From: Heliocidaris tuberculata | Taxonomy: Eukaryota > Echinodermata > Echinoidea > Camarodonta > Echinometridae | Direction of reading: 5' to 3' | Length of the DNA stretch: 64,000 nt | Assembly (NCBI GenBank): GCA_025618425.1 | Contig: CM046839.1 | Span: 5,532,033 to 5,596,032, forward strand | In this document: piece by piece, positions 59,301-64,000 of the stretch | Position numbering within the stretch: position 1 is the first letter of the stretch | Layout: each line of letters begins with the position of its first letter | Notes under the pieces: generated by a model | Seen by the model: the letters and a program-made list of their open reading frames with translations, nothing else | What the model was told of the DNA's origin: nothing | The model's database searches: none | Position numbers and translations under genes: made by a program

Positions 59301-62300
59301 GAGAAACTGACTCAAAGTAATTCTGAATAAAGTATGGATTATTAATTTTTTGGACCAGCAAAATGTACACAAACAAACGAAAACATGCTAGATATCATTG
59401 CGTTTACTGAAAAATTCACATCTTATTTTGTACATAGGAAATCGTTTCTTTTATACGTGTAGTACATATAGGGCCTATTTTCTCGATAAACTTTTTTGTT
59501 GTTGTACATCACTCAGCTCGTACATATTTTGTGTCAAAATAGTTACCAAGATATCATTTCTTTTCAATGCAGTGCAATTTTTCCTTGATTATACATATTT
59601 GGTCATTTTGAAAACTCAAAATGGAAGACTGACGATTGGCAGAATCAATTACAATGGGAATGGATGGAAAAGTATGATGATGTAGAGCTAAGTGACAGAA
59701 AGGGGATGAATGGATAAACAAACAAAAGTGATAGGTAGATAAGGTCATCAGTAGAATGATTACTTGAATCAAACAACAGTTATCATGATCTACGTTCATA
59801 AAAATTATCTGGCGACAAAATATAACGTGTCTTCATAGCTTCGCAAGAGACCTGTTCACAAATATATTCAAATTTTATGCATACTTTTAAAACAATGGTT
59901 GTTCTTGACGACCTGAAAGCTTGTCAGAGGCTTTTCAGACATAGCAACAAGTAATGTATGCAAACTGGATTCCAGGTATTGTAGTGTAGTTCATTCATAA
60001 ATAACAGGTTAAGGGAATACTTCGTTATTAGGTCCCCAGGAAAGAAACATCCATAAATTTGAATAACTTTGTAAACAGGTATATCGGGAGGGGTTATCTT
60101 GTCGACATGCTTCATAATACATGTAATTGTTTACCGTATCTCCCGAATCCGTTTCTACCCTGAGACCCTTCAAAATGGAACCTTTCATTGTAGTTGACCC
60201 TCTCACCCGAGGCAGCTGAATCTCCTTCAGGATACTCGGGTACACCTGAACAATAGGAAACAACCTGTCGATAAGACTCAAAGGAATGGCATGTTTTACG
60301 CATCTAGGCGTGACGTAATAGTATATTACGCAATAGTAAACTAGTTTTCCATTTCACTACCGTTGATGTAATACATTACAATCATTGTGTTACGTTATTT
60401 TTAATACCATTCGTTACGTTACGCAGGAATTACTCTTCTTCCGTTTTATCGTAGTTTGAATGTTCATCCAGTAGCGTAGCTACGGGGGCACTGGGGCACG
60501 CCCCTCCCAAGAGAGAGGGGTAGAGAGAATGAGGAAATAATGAGACTGAGAGAGAGAAAGAGAAGGCGACTAGAGGGGAAAGGAACGTGAAAAACAGATA
60601 CTATGACCCTCCTCTCCCTACCCCTCACACCACCTCCAGTAATTGGTGGCACTGAAAAAAAAATGAATAGATAAAATATGATATGAATGGAAATTTTACC
60701 TTTGAGGGTAATGTTGACGGATCTTAACCCAATTTTGACGCCTATATCAGCATGTATTTCCCCTGACTTGCCCGCTCGGTAAGCCGTCGTTACGTTGCTG
60801 ATGAATGAAACCTCCCATGACTGACCAAAATTTGACACTGGAAATGAAATGAAATCAAATGAAATTGATTCTATGGTTTAAAAATACACTACCAGGCAAT
60901 CGAAAACGGAGCTGGTGATCATGATCAAGAGTTTTCACCATGTAGTATAGTATAACAAAATTTATATAACCTACATCAAATTTTGTGACGGAATTTCTTT
61001 CATTATTTTGTAAATCAAGTATGTGATCTCGAACCCGATCGATTAATTTTCTGTGAAGGATACACATAACATATTTTTTACACCGTGTCATTTCATCAGG
61101 AGTAGGCTAGTAGCTGTCTATGCAACACATCTACTGATTGTGGGGGTTACCGTACTTGATACAAATAAATTGTCTTTCATTATGCCTAATAAACCATGGA
61201 CCTTCGCCATTCTTTAGCCTCTAATAAAGAATTGCCCTATACATTATAAAAAATCCAGTGGTCTACCCTCAGACGAGTTTCCCCATAATGTAGGGCTAAG
61301 TTTATTCATCAAATTTGACGGAGGTAAGGAAATAGTCTCTAATTACCAACATTGTTATAGGTGGGCTCACGAATACCATTAGATCACATTCTTAATTACA
61401 TATATCGATCGTATCTCAAAGGCTTTTGTTGACACTCGACTAATATGTCAAGAAGTGTACGGTGGTACTGGGCTTGTTGCTAGCCAAGCAAGCAACAGTT
61501 GCATGTCATTTTCCCGAAGGTTCATCATTCCTAAGGTTTGTTACTCCGACGGTTCATAATTCCAAAAATCAAAAAGGGTTCATAAAATATTTCCGAAGAT
61601 TCGTAATTCCGAAAAAAAAATTTATGTAAGGCATTAATGCATTATCGGAATTACGAACCTTCGAAATTATGAACCCTTTTTTATTTTCGGAATTATGAAC
61701 CTTCGGAGAAATGCTTCATATGTTCGGAATTACGAACCTTCGGAAAAAAAACGATTTACCCCCCCCCCCCCCCCCCCCATACATTCGAACTTTATGTATT
61801 CATTATCATTTGGACACTTCGATTCGCTTCATTTCCGTGAGCATGGATTATTATTATGGATTACAAAAAAGGAAAAAAAAACATATAAAACTCGACTTAA
61901 TGAAAAGGGCATCATGAATGACAAAAGTCATTTAATATCAGTCAAAAAGACTTGTTTTCCTGCAATTAAATGAAAAGAATTCTAGCGTTATTATTGAATC
62001 TATAAACGTAACACTTCAGTTTGATATTGTTATGTTGTAATACATCATTGGAACGATTAAATCTAGTCGTTTCCCTCCTATATTTACACATATAAGGAAA
62101 ATAACAACCAAAAATTAAATCTACATTTTCATGGTCCCCTCCCCCTTATAAATTTAATTCTTTCAAGTGAACAATGCATGAGAAGCAATATACATGAACT
62201 AAGAAAAAAAAAACACTGGGTCTGGGGTACATTATTAGTAACTTCTTTCCGATTGGTTATGCAAATTATAAACCATAGTTGTCTTTTTTAAAAACTTGAT

Positions 62301-63418
62301 CCCTTTACATTGTATTGTGCAGATATATTATGATGTCTATGCTTCTCTTTCTATATATATTTGTAGAATAAAGGTTAAAAACTACAACACAAAATTCCGA
62401 TTGTTGTGTCGATTTTGTTTAAGTTACCATATATTGTGACAATCAATAATTGTGTTCAATCAATAAGGCCCATTCACACTGTATAACTTTTACCTCAGTG
62501 GTTTTAATGGTTGCGTCACTCGATAATTGGGTCCATTCTTCTGCATGTAAAGTATTATTGTGTGTCCATTCTTTTGTAAAGAATGGTATATTTGCATATC
62601 GTTCACAGGGGAAGTCAACTCCTACAAAGCACCTCTTGAATCAAATATCTAGTTTACACAATAAGTGCTATGAGAAGTACCAAGTATCGCCAGTTTCATC
62701 GCATTTTTGAGAATAGCGAAAATTTCAATGAAAGATGAGTACTCTTAACGGACCCTAATCTAAAAGAATTTATATAGCTGTACAGTTTATATGAAAATCT
62801 TGAAAAAGGGTTTATCCTTTACTTTAATCCTTTTTACTTGTCACTATTACATAAATGACACTTCTATTACAATTACTTTACATGGATCATGGATGTGATA
62901 GACATATATTTTTTTACTATGTTAATCAATGATCTCATTTTTAAAAAAAAATTCTAGCTAGGTCTGCATGGTTCTGCAAGGATATAAATCATCATCATCA
63001 CATGATAATAACCATTAAAATCTTGACCTAACAGTGTATGCAACTTATGATTTGATGCGATGATCAATTAAGAACAAAATCCCTATAAAAGCAAGTTCGA
63101 GGATTAATACGAATGCGTTATAAATGTTGGCACATTTATTATGATTAGACTATTAGACAAAATCACGTATCTAACCTTTTCATTTATTTTTGATTTAAAA
63201 TATTAGATTTAAGTCATAAACGGCCATTCAATCATAATACATCCTCACTTTTTACTGAAAACTGAAAGATCTATTATGTTTGATCATTGTACTGATTTTA
63301 TCACTGATTTTTTTTATCGAGTGAGAATTAGAATGATTTGAATAATAGACTCATACTTACACATTATGGAAGCACCAATAAAGAGACTTATCGTGATCCG
63401 GCAGAACACAAATAACCG
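56318..63418 (-). CDS. DUOXA: Dual oxidase maturation factor (DUOXA), 5' end off window
   Basis: Minus-strand exons: 63361-63418, 60700-60837, 60135-60245, 59043-59196, 58242-58459, 57719-57930, 56698-56772, 56318-56338. Phases close to 328 residues plus TAA. Family features in order: RLFVFCRITISLFIGASIM (second membrane helix; human RLFWLLRVVTSLFIGAAIL); extracellular loop with N-glycosylation sequons NVT and NIT and VGLGGVNITL-like IGLRSVNITLKG; VNYNERF; GLPYPILWVAEYF; YRLAGFYTAVLLW; then three more helices, the last LVAVILAIVGLVFLF. DUOXA escorts DUOX from the ER to the plasma membrane and is required for H2O2 output; urchin eggs use the Udx1 dual oxidase. The N-terminal exon with helix 1 is beyond 64000. 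The last two exons (basic/Ser-rich tail) are the least certain; a 33-codon alternative frame exists at the final acceptor. Confidence 0.88.
57485..57690 (-). repeat. CT-rich tract (gene sense) downstream of a DUOXA donor
   Basis: About 200 bp of GA-rich plus strand, CT-rich on the DUOXA sense strand, beginning about 30 nt after the donor of exon 57719-57930. Ends with a (CT)n run next to the exon. Reading frames across it are low complexity. Confidence 0.85.
59848..60081 (+). mobile_element. MITE with AGACCTGTTCACAAA termini, copy 2
   Basis: Close match to 20387-20618 over the whole length, including TTTTATGCATACTTTTAAAA and TAGGTCCCCAGGAAAG. The right terminus (AACAGGTATAT) is more diverged. 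Lies in the DUOXA intron between exons 60135-60245 and 59043-59196. Confidence 0.85.
60838..63360 (-). other. DUOXA intron without other genes
   Basis: About 2.5 kb between two DUOXA exons. Apart from the foldback block at 61510-61780 it is AT-rich sequence with short uninformative frames (for example 62450-62710, 86 codons, no domain). Confidence 0.6.
61510..61780. mobile_element. Foldback repeat TTCGGAATTATGAACCTTCGG with C20 run
   Basis: Three forward-type units (GAAGGTTCATCATTCC, CGACGGTTCATAATTCC, CGAAGATTCGTAATTCC) are followed by three reverse-type units (CGGAATTACGAACCTTCG and similar), giving a long cruciform-capable inverted repeat. A run of 20 C residues (61759-61778) closes the block. 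Inside a DUOXA intron. Confidence 0.7.
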
Positions 63419-64000
63419 CTGCATTATAAGACAAACAAAAAGTGTATAGATTTATTCTATATTATTTTCGAAATTCAAAGTTTGTTTTCCACATTCTTAT
63501 TTTAAAAAAATTCAAATTTGAAACAAAATAGGGAAATTTCACGACTATTACATTAGAACATGAAAATCAAAATGAAGGGGGAAAACAGAGAAAAGTAAAT
63601 TCATTGGAAATTGCATCAACGCATAAGGCATTAAGACATTAATTAAACTATAGGCGAGAGAATATGTGATAGAATATACATACGTCATACATCCTATGTA
63701 CATGATGTAACGGAGTGTTGGTGGTGTTGCTGAGAATGGTAAACGTCCATGATCGGACTGCATGTATTAACATGAAATAGTTAGCATGAAACACGATCTG
63801 CGACGCCAAAATATTTTTTTCTGTGGACTGGAATAATGGACTGGAATCTTCCACATTGCTGTAAATAACAGGTTTTTAATATAAAAGAACTAACTTAAAA
63901 TTGATGGAAATTTATAAACCAGAAAGTTGATTGTTGGTAATGTTGATATATTGGTTGAAATGTATATGAAGGCAATGAAAAGGAAGGCAATGTCCGAAGA
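63419..64000 (-). other. DUOXA upstream intron (partial)
   Basis: No hydrophobic first-helix exon of DUOXA is visible. Two minus-strand frames (63548-63763 and 63648-63854) are open. The second starts after a possible acceptor (TATTTACAG), but neither matches the DUOXA N-terminus, so they are not included in the gene. Confidence 0.4.

Noticed and set aside
63548..63854. Minus-strand frames as the first DUOXA coding exon
   Set aside because: Neither matches the expected N-terminal sequence and helix before RLFVFCRIT; the true exon is probably beyond 64000.
1..64000. tRNA, rRNA, operons, ribosome binding sites and prophage-type features
   Set aside because: Spliced animal genes throughout; no cloverleaf or rRNA segment was recognised apart from the SINE promoter boxes.

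Overview
The window is metazoan nuclear DNA, AT-rich, with short exons, GT-AG introns, many microsatellites and dense small DNA-transposon debris. The protein set (RIT-type GTPase, cactin, Lines homolog, MED30, DUOX maturation factor, TMEM35/NACHO family) shows a deuterostome-like animal. The repeat style (a MITE family starting GGGCCCYGTTTCATAAAAC, a repeat starting GTCTCACCCACCGGAGGTG, very frequent ACATGTA, long G/C homopolymers) suggests an echinoderm, most likely a sea urchin. The species call is inference.

Layout: (1) 2752-3600 (+), last two coding exons of a RIT-like Ras GTPase; its 5' exons lie off the left edge. (2) 4.5-17.8 kb, no gene found: a degenerate minisatellite, a tandem duplication, a 1,042-bp non-autonomous hAT-like transposon with a perfect 8-bp target duplication, and GA/CT and TA tracts. 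(3) 17827-18279 (-), a complete single-exon TMEM35/NACHO-like membrane protein. (4) 20816-40947 (+), a complete 18-exon CACTIN gene whose phases all join to 738 residues; introns 1 and 14 are packed with nested foldback elements and a ~105-bp satellite. (5) 43765-47571 (-), a LINS1 (Lines homolog) gene convergent with CACTIN. (6) 49035-51532 (+), a complete four-exon MED30 gene (177 aa) divergent from LINS1, with a ~480-bp CTT tract in intron 1. (7) 51.7-54 kb, a MITE and a decayed Penelope-like reverse transcriptase. (8) 56318-63418 (-), most of a DUOXA gene (eight exons); its N-terminal exon lies off the right edge.

The genes are not an operon. CACTIN (spliceosome) and MED30 (Mediator) are housekeeping RNA-synthesis factors. 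DUOXA would partner a dual oxidase, in urchins the Udx1-type enzyme of the fertilisation H2O2 burst.

I did not find a convincing new biological system. The most notable signals are two partial tandem exon duplications beside functional exons (RIT and CACTIN), the hAT element carrying an internal minisatellite, the multi-layer inverted-repeat nest in CACTIN intron 1 that includes a SINE with a 7SL/Alu-like head, and the 1.5-kb intronic satellite. Exon boundaries were read by eye from splice sites, phase and protein family; no alignment or transcript data were available.
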